The notes under the pieces: model-generated
Seen by the model: only the letters and a program-made list of their open reading frames with translations
The model's database searches: none
What the model was told of the DNA's origin: nothing
NCBI RefSeq assembly: GCF_947489255.1
Contig: NZ_CANLCY010000002.1
Location: forward strand, 372,001-436,000
DNA: 64,000 bases
Reading direction: 5' to 3'
DNA from: an uncultured Microbacterium sp.
GTDB taxonomy: Bacteria > Actinomycetota > Actinomycetes > Actinomycetales > Microbacteriaceae
Position numbers and translations under genes: made by a program
Shown: piece by piece, positions 47,201 to 54,996 of the stretch
Position numbering within the stretch: position 1 is the first letter of the stretch
Layout: every line of letters starts with the position of its first letter

Positions 47201-48524
47201 GGTGGCGGTGACGACGGCCCGTCCCCTCGGGTACGAGGATGCGGACGCCGCCCGGTTCCACGTCGAACGGCATCGTTCCCAGCGCGACGACTTCGCCCGT
47301 GACCGTGCCCGCGTGCTGCACTCCGCCGCACTGCGGCGCCTCGCGGCCAAGACGCAGGTGCTGAGCCCGGCGAGCCCGGCCGACTTCGCCCGCAACCGCC
47401 TCACGCACTCCCTCGAGGTCGCGCAGGTGGGCCGAGAGCTCGCGACCGCCCTGCAGCTGTCTCCCGACGTCGTCGACACCGCCTGCCTGAGCCACGATCT
47501 CGGGCACCCGCCCTTCGGTCACAACGGCGAGCGGGCGCTCAACGAGTGGGCCGACGACATCGGCGGTTTCGAGGGCAACGCGCAGACCCTGCGCATCCTC
47601 ACGCGCCTCGAGCCCAAGGTGTTCGGCGTCGAGGGGGAACCGTTCGGTCTGAACCTCACGCGCGCGAGCCTCGACGCCACCTGCAAGTACCCCTGGACGG
47701 CCGACGAGCCCGTACCCGATCCCGGCGGACGCTTGAAGTTCGGCGTCTACCCCGACGACGAACCGGTGTTCCACTGGATGCGCGGGGGTGCACCCGCACG
47801 GCAGCGCTGCATCGAGGCCGAGGTCATGGACCTCTCCGACGACATCGCCTACTCGGTGCACGACTTCGAGGACGCGGTCGTCAACCGCTACGTCGACCCC
47901 GCGCGCCTGGCATCCCGCGTCGGCCGTGAAGGACTGCTCGACGCCATCCAGCGCTGGGTGGGCTACGACTTCGTCCGCGACGATCTGGCGGCGGGTCTCG
48001 AACGGCTCATGGCGATGCCGGAGTGGATCCACTCCTTCGACGGCACGCGCCCGGCGCTCGCGCGGCTGAAGAACCTCACGTCCGATCTCATCGGTCGCTT
48101 CGCGCGCGCGGCCACCGCCGCCACCCGCGAGGCCTACCCGGCCGACGCGCTGACGCGGTACCGCGCGAACGTCATCGTGCCCGCCGAGGTCGAGGTCGAG
48201 ATGGCGGTGCTCAAGGGCATCATCGGCGCGACCGTCGTGTCGATCGACGGCCGCAAGGTGCTCTACCGCGAGCAGCGTCAGGTGCTCAAGCGCCTGGCAT
48301 CCGCCCTGTGGGAGAACCCCGGCGCTCTCGACGCCCTGCACGCTCCCGATTTCGCCGCGGCGGCCGACGACGCCGCGCGCCGTCGCGTGGTGGTGGACCA
48401 GGTCGCGAGTCTCACCGATCAGCTCGCGATCTCGTGGCACGGCCGCCTGGTCGGCGAGGTGGATGCCGCCGAGCTCGGCGTCTGGGCTCCCGGCGCCCGA
48501 GCCTCGCGCGGAGCGGATGCCTGA
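47190..48524 (+). CDS. dgt: dGTP triphosphohydrolase-like HD protein
   Basis: A 444-residue HD-domain dNTPase that cleaves dNTPs to nucleoside and triphosphate. The HD motif residues are in RNRLTHSLEVAQVG and LSHDLGHPPFGHNGE, with a later DLSDDIAYSVHDFEDAV Asp. Start is uncertain: GTG 47190 overlaps dusB by 11 bases, while in-frame GTG codons at 47202 and 47208 are also possible. dnaG starts inside its stop codon, so nucleotide pool control and primase are coupled. Confidence 0.92.
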   Translation: MAAEVAVTTARPLGYEDADAARFHVERHRSQRDDFARDRARVLHSAALRRLAAKTQVLSPASPADFARNRLTHSLEVAQVGRELATALQLSPDVVDTACLSHDLGHPPFGHNGERALNEWADDIGGFEGNAQTLRILTRLEPKVFGVEGEPFGLNLTRASLDATCKYPWTADEPVPDPGGRLKFGVYPDDEPVFHWMRGGAPARQRCIEAEVMDLSDDIAYSVHDFEDAVVNRYVDPARLASRVGREGLLDAIQRWVGYDFVRDDLAAGLERLMAMPEWIHSFDGTRPALARLKNLTSDLIGRFARAATAATREAYPADALTRYRANVIVPAEVEVEMAVLKGIIGATVVSIDGRKVLYREQRQVLKRLASALWENPGALDALHAPDFAAAADDAARRRVVVDQVASLTDQLAISWHGRLVGEVDAAELGVWAPGARASRGADA

Positions 48525-50365
48525 TGGCGGGTCGCATCCGTCAGGCCGACGTCGACGAGGTCAAAGCGCGGGTGAACATCGCCGACGTGATCGGCGAGCG
48601 CGTCGCGCTCAAGCCCGCCGGCGTCGGGTCGATGAAGGGGCTGTGTCCCTTCCACGACGAGCGCAGTCCGAGCTTCAACGTGCGGCCCCAGGTGGGCTAC
48701 TACCACTGCTTCGGCTGCGGTGAATCGGGTGACGTCTACTCGTTCCTGCGTGCGATGGATCACGTGTCGTTCACCGAGGCGGTCGAGCGCATGGCGGCGC
48801 GCGTCGGGTACACGCTGCACTACGAAGACGGGGGAGCAGCCCCCGAGACGTCGGGTCGCTCGCGGCTCTACGCCGCCAATGCCGCGGCGGCGGAGTACTT
48901 CCGCACGCAGCTGATGACCCCCGAGGCCGAGACCGGCCGCCGCTTCCTCGGCGACCGCGGCTTCGATGCGGGGGCGGCCGCGCACTTCGGCGTCGGGTAC
49001 GCGCCCAAGGGCTGGTCGCACCTGCTCGACCACCTGACGGCGCAGAAGTTCACGCGCGACGAGCTCCTGCAGGCGGGACTCGTGTCGCAGGGCCAGCGCG
49101 GCGTCTACGACCGCTTCCGCGGGCGCCTGGTGTGGCCCATCCGCGACATCACCGGTCAGGTGATCGGCTTCGGCGCGCGCAAGCTCTACGACGACGACCA
49201 GGGCCCGAAGTACCTCAACACCCCCGAGACCCCGCTCTACAAGAAGACGCAGGTGCTCTACGGCCTCGATCTGGCCAAGCGCGACATCTCGCGCTCGCAC
49301 CGCGTCGTGGTCGTCGAGGGGTACACCGACGTCATGGCCTGCCATCTCGCGGGAGTGACCACGGCGATCGCCTCGTGCGGCACGGCGTTCGGCAGTGATC
49401 ACATCACGGTGCTCCGCCGCGTCATGGGCGACGACAGCAGCTCCGGAGAGGTCGTGTTCACCTTCGACCCGGATGCCGCGGGCCAGAAGGCGGCGCTGCG
49501 GGCCTTCGCCGATGAGAAGCGTTTCGCGGCGCAGACGTACGTCGCCGTCGCCCCCGAAGGCCTCGACCCGTGCGACCTGCGTCTCCAGCGCGGCGACGGC
49601 GCGGTGCGCTCGCTCATGGAGACCAAGGCCCCCATGTTCGAGTTCGTCATCGATCAGCGACTCAAGGACTTCAACCTCTCCAGCGTCGAGGGTCGTGCCG
49701 GCGCTCTCCACGCGGCGGCCCCGATCGTCGCCGACATCCGCGACCCCGCGCTCCGGCCGGGCTACGTGCGCGTGCTGGCCCGGCGTCTGGGACTCGACAT
49801 CCCCGAAGTGCAGGCCGCCGTCGAACGCGCCGCCCGCGGTGCCGATCGCGCCGAGAAGCGCGACGCGCAGCGCACCGCGGACCCGGCCCCCGTCGCCGTG
49901 TCGGTCACGATGGCCTCGCTGCCGCACACCCGCGACGTCGCCCTCGAGCGCGGGGCCATGATGGCCTTCCTGCAGTACGGGCACCGGATCGAGCCCGACC
50001 TATTCCTGCGGGCGCTGCAGACCCCGTTCGGTCACCCGGCTCTCGAAGCGGTGCGCAGTTCCCTGGCATCCACGGACCTGTCGCAGCCCGGCTGGGCCGT
50101 GACGGCCGTCGAGGCGGTCCGTGAGCCGTTCCGCTCCCTCGCCGCCGAGCTGTTGACGGCCGAGTTCCCCGCGCGCACCGAGGAAGGCGCGGTGGCGTCG
50201 GCGAACGACCTCGCCCGCGGCCTGCTCGTGCGCGAGCTGCAACGCGAGAAAGACGAACTGCTGCGGGGGATCCAGCGCGTCCCGGCCGAATCCGAGGAGG
50301 GCCGGCGTCTTCGTCTGCGCCTTCGAGAACTGGATGCCGATCGGCAGCGACTCGTCGCGAGCTGA
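48524..50365 (+). CDS. dnaG: DNA primase
   Basis: A 613-residue primase. The N-terminal zinc finger [13 protein letters not shown] and [12 protein letters not shown] (CHCC) binds template; the catalytic core has [20 protein letters not shown]; Toprim motifs are [13 protein letters not shown] and [14 protein letters not shown]-terminal helicase-binding region follows. ATG 48524 shares its first base with the dgt stop. Confidence 0.96.
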   Translation: MAGRIRQADVDEVKARVNIADVIGERVALKPAGVGSMKGLCPFHDERSPSFNVRPQVGYYHCFGCGESGDVYSFLRAMDHVSFTEAVERMAARVGYTLHYEDGGAAPETSGRSRLYAANAAAAEYFRTQLMTPEAETGRRFLGDRGFDAGAAAHFGVGYAPKGWSHLLDHLTAQKFTRDELLQAGLVSQGQRGVYDRFRGRLVWPIRDITGQVIGFGARKLYDDDQGPKYLNTPETPLYKKTQVLYGLDLAKRDISRSHRVVVVEGYTDVMACHLAGVTTAIASCGTAFGSDHITVLRRVMGDDSSSGEVVFTFDPDAAGQKAALRAFADEKRFAAQTYVAVAPEGLDPCDLRLQRGDGAVRSLMETKAPMFEFVIDQRLKDFNLSSVEGRAGALHAAAPIVADIRDPALRPGYVRVLARRLGLDIPEVQAAVERAARGADRAEKRDAQRTADPAPVAVSVTMASLPHTRDVALERGAMMAFLQYGHRIEPDLFLRALQTPFGHPALEAVRSSLASTDLSQPGWAVTAVEAVREPFRSLAAELLTAEFPARTEEGAVASANDLARGLLVRELQREKDELLRGIQRVPAESEEGRRLRLRLRELDADRQRLVAS

Positions 50366-50444
50366 GGCCCACCGGGGCTACCGCACCGGCGTGTCGGGAG
50401 GAAGCCCCGCGACAGGGGACGCGATCCTCGGCGAGGATGGGAGC

Positions 50445-51218
50445 ATGCCCCGGTCACTCGACACCGACGTCGCCCTCCGCACCGACGACCTCTCGCTCGC
50501 GCGCAGCGGCGTGCGCGTGATCGACGGCATCACCCTCACCCTGCCCGCCGGGCGCACGCTCGTCGTCCGCGGAGCGACGGGGGCGGGCAAGACCTCCCTC
50601 GTGTCGCTGCTGGCCGGTCACCCCGACGACGGCCTGGCGGTCGTCGGGGGAGACGCGCGCGTTCACGGCATCTCGGCGCGGCGTCCGGGCCGTGCCCGTC
50701 GGGAGTGGACCTTCCACACCGGCTACCTGCCCCAGGGGGCCGGCGCCGGACTGCCCTCCCGTCTCACCGTGCAGGACGTCATCGCCGAACCCATCACGAG
50801 CCGCGACCGCCGGGTCAACACGCGGGCTCTGGCCGTGCGCGTGGCGACGCTGCTCGACGAGATGGAACTGCCGCTGGGCACCGCGCCGAAGTACCCGTAC
50901 GAGCTCAGCGCAGGCATGCGTCAGCGGGTCGCCCTCGCGCGTGCTCTCGTGCTGGAGCCGCGATTGTTCGTCGCCGACGACCTGTACGCCAACCTCGACG
51001 TCGAGGTGCGTGCTGCGGCGCGCGCCTCGATCATCCGCCGTCGCGACGAGCGGGGGATGGCGTCGCTGATCGTCACGAACGACGCCGACGCCCCGCGCGA
51101 TCTGGACGCCGACGTGCTCGTGCTGCACGCCGGTCACGCGGTCGCCCTGGGACACGGCGACCAGACCCTGCAGTGGACGCCGGACGGCACGCCCGAGCGA
51201 CGGATTTCGGCCCGCTGA
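50445..51218 (+). CDS. Orphan ABC transporter ATP-binding protein
   Basis: A 257-residue ABC ATPase. Walker A is GATGAGKTS (43-51), Q-loop Gln97, signature LSAGM (154-158, MRQRVALARAL after it), Walker B Asp178. The next residue is Asp179 where the catalytic Glu is expected (VADDL). No permease gene is next to it, so the partner and substrate are unknown. ATG 50445 is 6 bases after GAGGAT. It could also be a non-transport ABC protein. Confidence 0.8.
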   Translation: MPRSLDTDVALRTDDLSLARSGVRVIDGITLTLPAGRTLVVRGATGAGKTSLVSLLAGHPDDGLAVVGGDARVHGISARRPGRARREWTFHTGYLPQGAGAGLPSRLTVQDVIAEPITSRDRRVNTRALAVRVATLLDEMELPLGTAPKYPYELSAGMRQRVALARALVLEPRLFVADDLYANLDVEVRAAARASIIRRRDERGMASLIVTNDADAPRDLDADVLVLHAGHAVALGHGDQTLQWTPDGTPERRISAR

Positions 51219-51220
51219 TT

Positions 51221-51249
51221 TTTCCGCCACCCCCGTGTGCTGTTAGTAT
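51221..51249 (+). promoter_or_regulatory. tRNA-Asn promoter
   Basis: TTTCCG (51221-51226), 17 bases, TAGTAT (51244-51249), about 31 bases before the tRNA 5' end. Confidence 0.5.
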
Positions 51250-51280
51250 CGTGGGGTTGCCCGCCGCGAGGTGAGCATGA

Positions 51281-51353
51281 TCCTCGGTAGCTCAATTGGC
51301 AGAGCAATCGGCTGTTAACCGATAGGTTCTTGGTTCGAGTCCAAGCCGGGGAG
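51281..51353 (+). tRNA. tRNA-Asn (GTT anticodon)
   Basis: A 73-base cloverleaf. The acceptor stem TCCTCGG/CCGGGGA has one G-U pair; the D arm is GCTC-AATTGGCA-GAGC; the anticodon stem ATCGG/CCGAT encloses CTGTTAA with GTT; the T arm is CTTGG-TTCGAGT-CCAAG. Discriminator G53 is followed by CCC, so CCA is not encoded. Confidence 0.95.
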
Positions 51354-51359
51354 CCCGCA

Positions 51360-51390
51360 GAAGGCCCGACGTCCGCGTCGGGCCTTCGTC
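51360..51390. terminator. Terminator shared by tRNA-Asn and the convergent membrane protein gene
   Basis: GAAGGCCCGAC (51360-51370) and GTCGGGCCTTC (51377-51387) form a perfect 11-bp stem followed by GTCGTTT on the plus strand. It also lies just past the stop of the minus-strand gene at 51394. Confidence 0.85.
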
Positions 51391-51393
51391 GTT

Positions 51394-52446
51394 TCACCCG
51401 ACGGTGATCGGCAGGTCCTCATCCGAACGCGGCGGGTGGGCGACGAGCTCGCGCGCCTGTCCGGCATCGAGGTGCGTCGGGTACAGCGTCCGCGAGAACT
51501 TCCCTCGCGGATCCTCCTTCGCGCGGGGCAGCTCGATGGCCGCCGCGTCGATCAGCGCGAGAGTCGCGCGTCGTTGAGCGGGATTCATCGCGAGCTCGCC
51601 GCGGCGACGCAGCAACACGGGGACACGCAGCTTCTCCGGCCCCTCGAGGATGAGGAACAGCGATCGTGTCCCGCCGGTGATCATCGCGGTGGCGGTCACC
51701 CGGGCCGACGTCAACGCGCTTCCCGCGACGACCCGCGATCCGACCCGCACCCGCGCCGTTTCTGCGTCGATCCAGACGTCGGGGATCTGACGCAGCGCCC
51801 ACACGGCGAGCCCCGCGACGACCGCGATCGCGCTGAGGCCGAGGAGGACGACGATCCCCGGCGGGGCGTTGCGGGCGGTCAGGATCATCAGAGGGACGAC
51901 CTGCCAGGCGCCCCACACCACGGCGACGAGGCCGGGCACCAGGAAGATCACCAGCGCACCGCGGTCGCGACGCGAAACGAGCACCCACCCCGACGGGAGC
52001 GGCTCGTCGTCGGGAGTGGCATCCTCTTCTCTCCGTTCTCGACCGGTCGTGCGGGCGAGGACGATGCTCACGATGCCGAGGATCAGCAGGCCCACGCCCA
52101 GAGCTCCCAGGCGCACCGCGGCGCGTTCGGCGTCGCTCACTCCGAGCGAGAGCATCAGGATGCCGAGGCCCCCGACGACCCCGACCCACCCCTGCACCCG
52201 CAGGAGACGGCGCGCTCGGCGGTGCGCCGCATTCCGGTCGGGGGCACGGGGGGAAGGTGCGGCTTCCGGCTCCCACGACGAACGGGTCGCCCAGAGCATC
52301 GCGAGACCGGCGCCGGTGAGACCGACCGCGATCCCCAGGGCCGACAACAGACTCACTCCGCCGCCGGTGGGGAGGAAGGCGACGGATGCCGCCAGAACCG
52401 GCATCGAAACGATCGCGACGACGATCGCGGCTCTCCTCGGCGACAT
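51394..52446 (-). CDS. Multi-span membrane protein of unknown function
   Basis: A 350-residue protein with about six hydrophobic helices: two near the N-terminus (residues 6-25 and 33-52), two around 88-135, and two around 165-215. A soluble C-terminal third follows, with a PH-like beta pattern (DVWIDAETARVRVGSRVVAG and RVTATAMITGGTRSLFLILEG). A purine-rich GGGGGGAA precedes ATG 52446. No family recognised. The layout resembles membrane proteins with bacterial PH-like domains, but this is a guess. Confidence 0.7.
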   Translation of the reverse strand: MSPRRAAIVVAIVSMPVLAASVAFLPTGGGVSLLSALGIAVGLTGAGLAMLWATRSSWEPEAAPSPRAPDRNAAHRRARRLLRVQGWVGVVGGLGILMLSLGVSDAERAAVRLGALGVGLLILGIVSIVLARTTGRERREEDATPDDEPLPSGWVLVSRRDRGALVIFLVPGLVAVVWGAWQVVPLMILTARNAPPGIVVLLGLSAIAVVAGLAVWALRQIPDVWIDAETARVRVGSRVVAGSALTSARVTATAMITGGTRSLFLILEGPEKLRVPVLLRRRGELAMNPAQRRATLALIDAAAIELPRAKEDPRGKFSRTLYPTHLDAGQARELVAHPPRSDEDLPITVG

Positions 52447-52636
52447 GGTTCCCCCCGCCCGGGAGTCAAGCGGTCTGCACGGCCGCCCGCGAGGGGTTGC
52501 GCTCCGGCCCTCGAGAAGGCGTGATCCGGGGCGGCGGGTGTCCCGCGTCGACGCGTGGCCGCGCCAGGGGCAGCGATCGTGAATCCGCCAACGGTTCCGT
52601 GGAGAGACCAGCGGACGCGATCACGCCGACGTCGAC

Positions 52637-54211
52637 TCAGGGCGCGCCGGGGCCGCCCTTCCCGTTTCCGTTGGCCTTGTGATTCGCTCCGCCGTTTCCC
52701 ACGCCGTTTCCCGCGCCGTTTCCCGCGCCGTTCGCGGCACCGTTACCGCGGCCCGATGCCGATCCACCGCCGGCATCCGCTCCCGGGCCGACCCCCGGTT
52801 CCGCTCCGGGTCCGGAGCCGGATGCGGGCTGCTCGACGGGGGCGGGCTCGAAGGGGATGACCTCGACCGGGGTCTGGTCCACCGGCGTCTGGTCGACCGA
52901 GACCGGGGCAGCCGGAGCCTGGCCGGAAGAGACATCGGTTCCGGTATCGACCACCGGCTCGACGGGGATGTCGACGGGCGTCTCCGAGGGCGCCGGAGCA
53001 GAGGTCTCTGCGACGAGCGACGGCGTCGGAGACGGAACGCTCCCACTGGCGGGGACGCTGCCCGAGCCCGTGAACGAGAAGGCCACGAGATGCCCGCCGA
53101 GGACCACGGCCGCGGCCGTCCCGACACCGGCCCATGCCCAGCGGCGTCGGCGCGACGGGGACGCGGGCGCTGCGTCCGGCGTCGCTCGGGAGCCGCTCGA
53201 CGCCGCATCGCCGGCCGTCGCCGGTGACAGCAGGGCCACCGTCGGCTCGGACAGTCGCGCCGTGAAGTCACCGGCGGCGATCGCGACAGCCGGCAGCCCC
53301 AGATCGATCCACGCGTCGTCGTCCACCACGGTCATCGGCCCCGTGTCGACCGCGACCGTCTCACGGCCCGCCGCCAGCTCGACGGTCTGCTCGGCCACGG
53401 CGGTGGCCGACGGCCGGGCGGCGGGATCGTGCGCCGTCATCGCCGACAGCAGCGATCTCCACGCGTACCCGAGCGATGCCGGGATGTCCGGCTGACGCGC
53501 GAGCCGCGCGAGAAGCGTCTCCTGCACCGAACCGCCGCCGAACGGATGCAGGCGCGTGAGCGCCTCGATGGCCAGCAGGCCGAGCGCGTACACGTCCGAG
53601 GCCGGCTGCGGCGGTTCGCCGCGCACCTGCTCGGGCGCGAGGTAGGCCGCGGTGCCGATGACCGTTCCGGGGGTCGTCAGCCGCGTGGCATCCACGAGGT
53701 GGGCGACACCGAAGTCGGCCAAGACGGCTTCCATACCGCGGTCCGTTCCGCGCACGGGCCGGAGGAGGACGTTCGAGGGCTTGATGTCACGATGCACGAT
53801 CCCGGCTTCGTGCACGACGGCGAGGGCTGCGGCGAGGTCGGCCACGATTCCGGCGACGTCCGCGGGTGCGAGAGCTCCCCGCTCGATGCGCCGCTGGAGG
53901 GAGGGCCCGTCGATGAGCTCCATCACCAGGTACACGTGGTCGCCGGTGTCGAGGCGGGCGTCGTAGAGCGTCACGAGCGACGGATGGTCGAGGGCGGCCA
54001 GGGCCCGTGCTTCCGCCATCCGCCGCAGCGACTCGGCCTCATCGGTGCGGTCGGCGAAGAAGACCTTCACGGCGACGTCGCGACGCAGAACCTCGTCGCG
54101 CGCCCGGAAGACCCGCCCCATGCCCCCTGCGCCGATGCGCTCGGCGAGCACGTAACGTCCGCCGAGGATGTCACCGGCGTGGGGCATCGTCAGGTCGGGA
54201 GCGTGGCTCAT
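52637..54211 (-). CDS. PknB-type Ser/Thr protein kinase with external Pro- and Asn/Gly-rich tail
   Basis: A 524-residue membrane-bound kinase. The kinase domain (20-280) has GAGGMG (27-32), Lys49, HRDIKPSN (140-147, catalytic Asp142), DFG (166-168) and LAPEQ (191-195), all intact. One membrane helix lies at about 358-380. The outer part has no PASTA repeats; it is a Pro/Val/Glu-rich stretch with VDQTPVDQTPVEV repeats and a Gly/Asn tail (GNGAANGAGNGAGN and more). ATG 54211 follows AAGGAA; a longer start at 54268 would add 19 residues without a ribosome site. Confidence 0.9.
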   Translation of the reverse strand: MSHAPDLTMPHAGDILGGRYVLAERIGAGGMGRVFRARDEVLRRDVAVKVFFADRTDEAESLRRMAEARALAALDHPSLVTLYDARLDTGDHVYLVMELIDGPSLQRRIERGALAPADVAGIVADLAAALAVVHEAGIVHRDIKPSNVLLRPVRGTDRGMEAVLADFGVAHLVDATRLTTPGTVIGTAAYLAPEQVRGEPPQPASDVYALGLLAIEALTRLHPFGGGSVQETLLARLARQPDIPASLGYAWRSLLSAMTAHDPAARPSATAVAEQTVELAAGRETVAVDTGPMTVVDDDAWIDLGLPAVAIAAGDFTARLSEPTVALLSPATAGDAASSGSRATPDAAPASPSRRRRWAWAGVGTAAAVVLGGHLVAFSFTGSGSVPASGSVPSPTPSLVAETSAPAPSETPVDIPVEPVVDTGTDVSSGQAPAAPVSVDQTPVDQTPVEVIPFEPAPVEQPASGSGPGAEPGVGPGADAGGGSASGRGNGAANGAGNGAGNGVGNGGANHKANGNGKGGPGAP

Positions 54212-54353
54212 CGGTTCCTTCACACGGGGTGCCGCGAGGGCATGCAGCGGGCGGGCGTCGGGCGACATCCACCGGTTCGAACGCTACGGCCCTTCGCCGC
54301 TCCCGCGGCGGGGGTAGCGGGCGACGAGGGGGACGCCCATAATGGCGGCTCGT

Positions 54354-54848
54354 TCAGTTCGCGCCGCCGCCGTCGCTCGACCACACCGCTCGCGCGCCGC
54401 TGTCGCCCACCTGCACGACGGAGTACGTGGTCGCGCCGGCCACGACGACGGCCACCACGGCGATGGCGATCGTCGCCACCCTCGCGCCGGGACGCGCCGA
54501 GCGCGTGGGCTCGTCGGCGCGCCGTGCCCGCAACCGGAACCACAGCCACTGACCGACGGCGACGACGAAGAGTCCGATCGCCCACGGAAGCAGCTGATCG
54601 CCCAGCTCGGTGTGTCGCTCGAGCACGGCCGAGGCCGGCACCTGGCGCTCCAGCACCTCTCCCGCCTCCTTCGCCAGCGGTACGAAGACGAGTGCGACGA
54701 GCGCGACGAGCGGAGTCAGGATGCCGAGCCGCCGGCGGGCCGCCGGCCACACGCTTCCGACGACCACCATGAGGGCCGCGAGGGGGATGAGCACGACGAC
54801 GGCGTGAACGAGCAACGGGTGGGCGGGGAGCCCCGCGATCTGCCACAT
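54354..54848 (-). CDS. DUF2231-like membrane protein
   Basis: A 164-residue protein with four hydrophobic helices. LPAHPLLVHAVVVLIPLAAL near the N-terminus matches the start of the DUF2231 family, whose role is unknown (some members sit in redox or metal-stress loci). The rest fits: GILTPLVALVALVFVPLAKEAGE and a His-containing ERHTELGDQLLP loop. I chose ATG 54848, which puts the HPLLVH motif near the start. Confidence 0.75.
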   Translation of the reverse strand: MWQIAGLPAHPLLVHAVVVLIPLAALMVVVGSVWPAARRRLGILTPLVALVALVFVPLAKEAGEVLERQVPASAVLERHTELGDQLLPWAIGLFVVAVGQWLWFRLRARRADEPTRSARPGARVATIAIAVVAVVVAGATTYSVVQVGDSGARAVWSSDGGGAN

Positions 54849-54954
54849 GCGCTCATCGAAGCACTGCGATGTCGCCGTTCTTGGGGCTTGCGCGCGAGCG
54901 GCTGAGGTGCTGCGCATCCGACGCGCGACGCCACGGATATGGGAGCGCTTCCAC

Positions 54955-54960
54955 TAAGCT
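54955..54960 (+). promoter_or_regulatory. Candidate -10 box before the acyltransferase gene
   Basis: TAAGCT, about 36 bases before GTG 54997, which is preceded by GGAAGGG. This gene therefore looks conventionally led rather than leaderless. Confidence 0.35.
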
Positions 54961-54996
54961 CGCTCCGGCCGTCTGCTCCGGTCGGAAGGGATCCCC

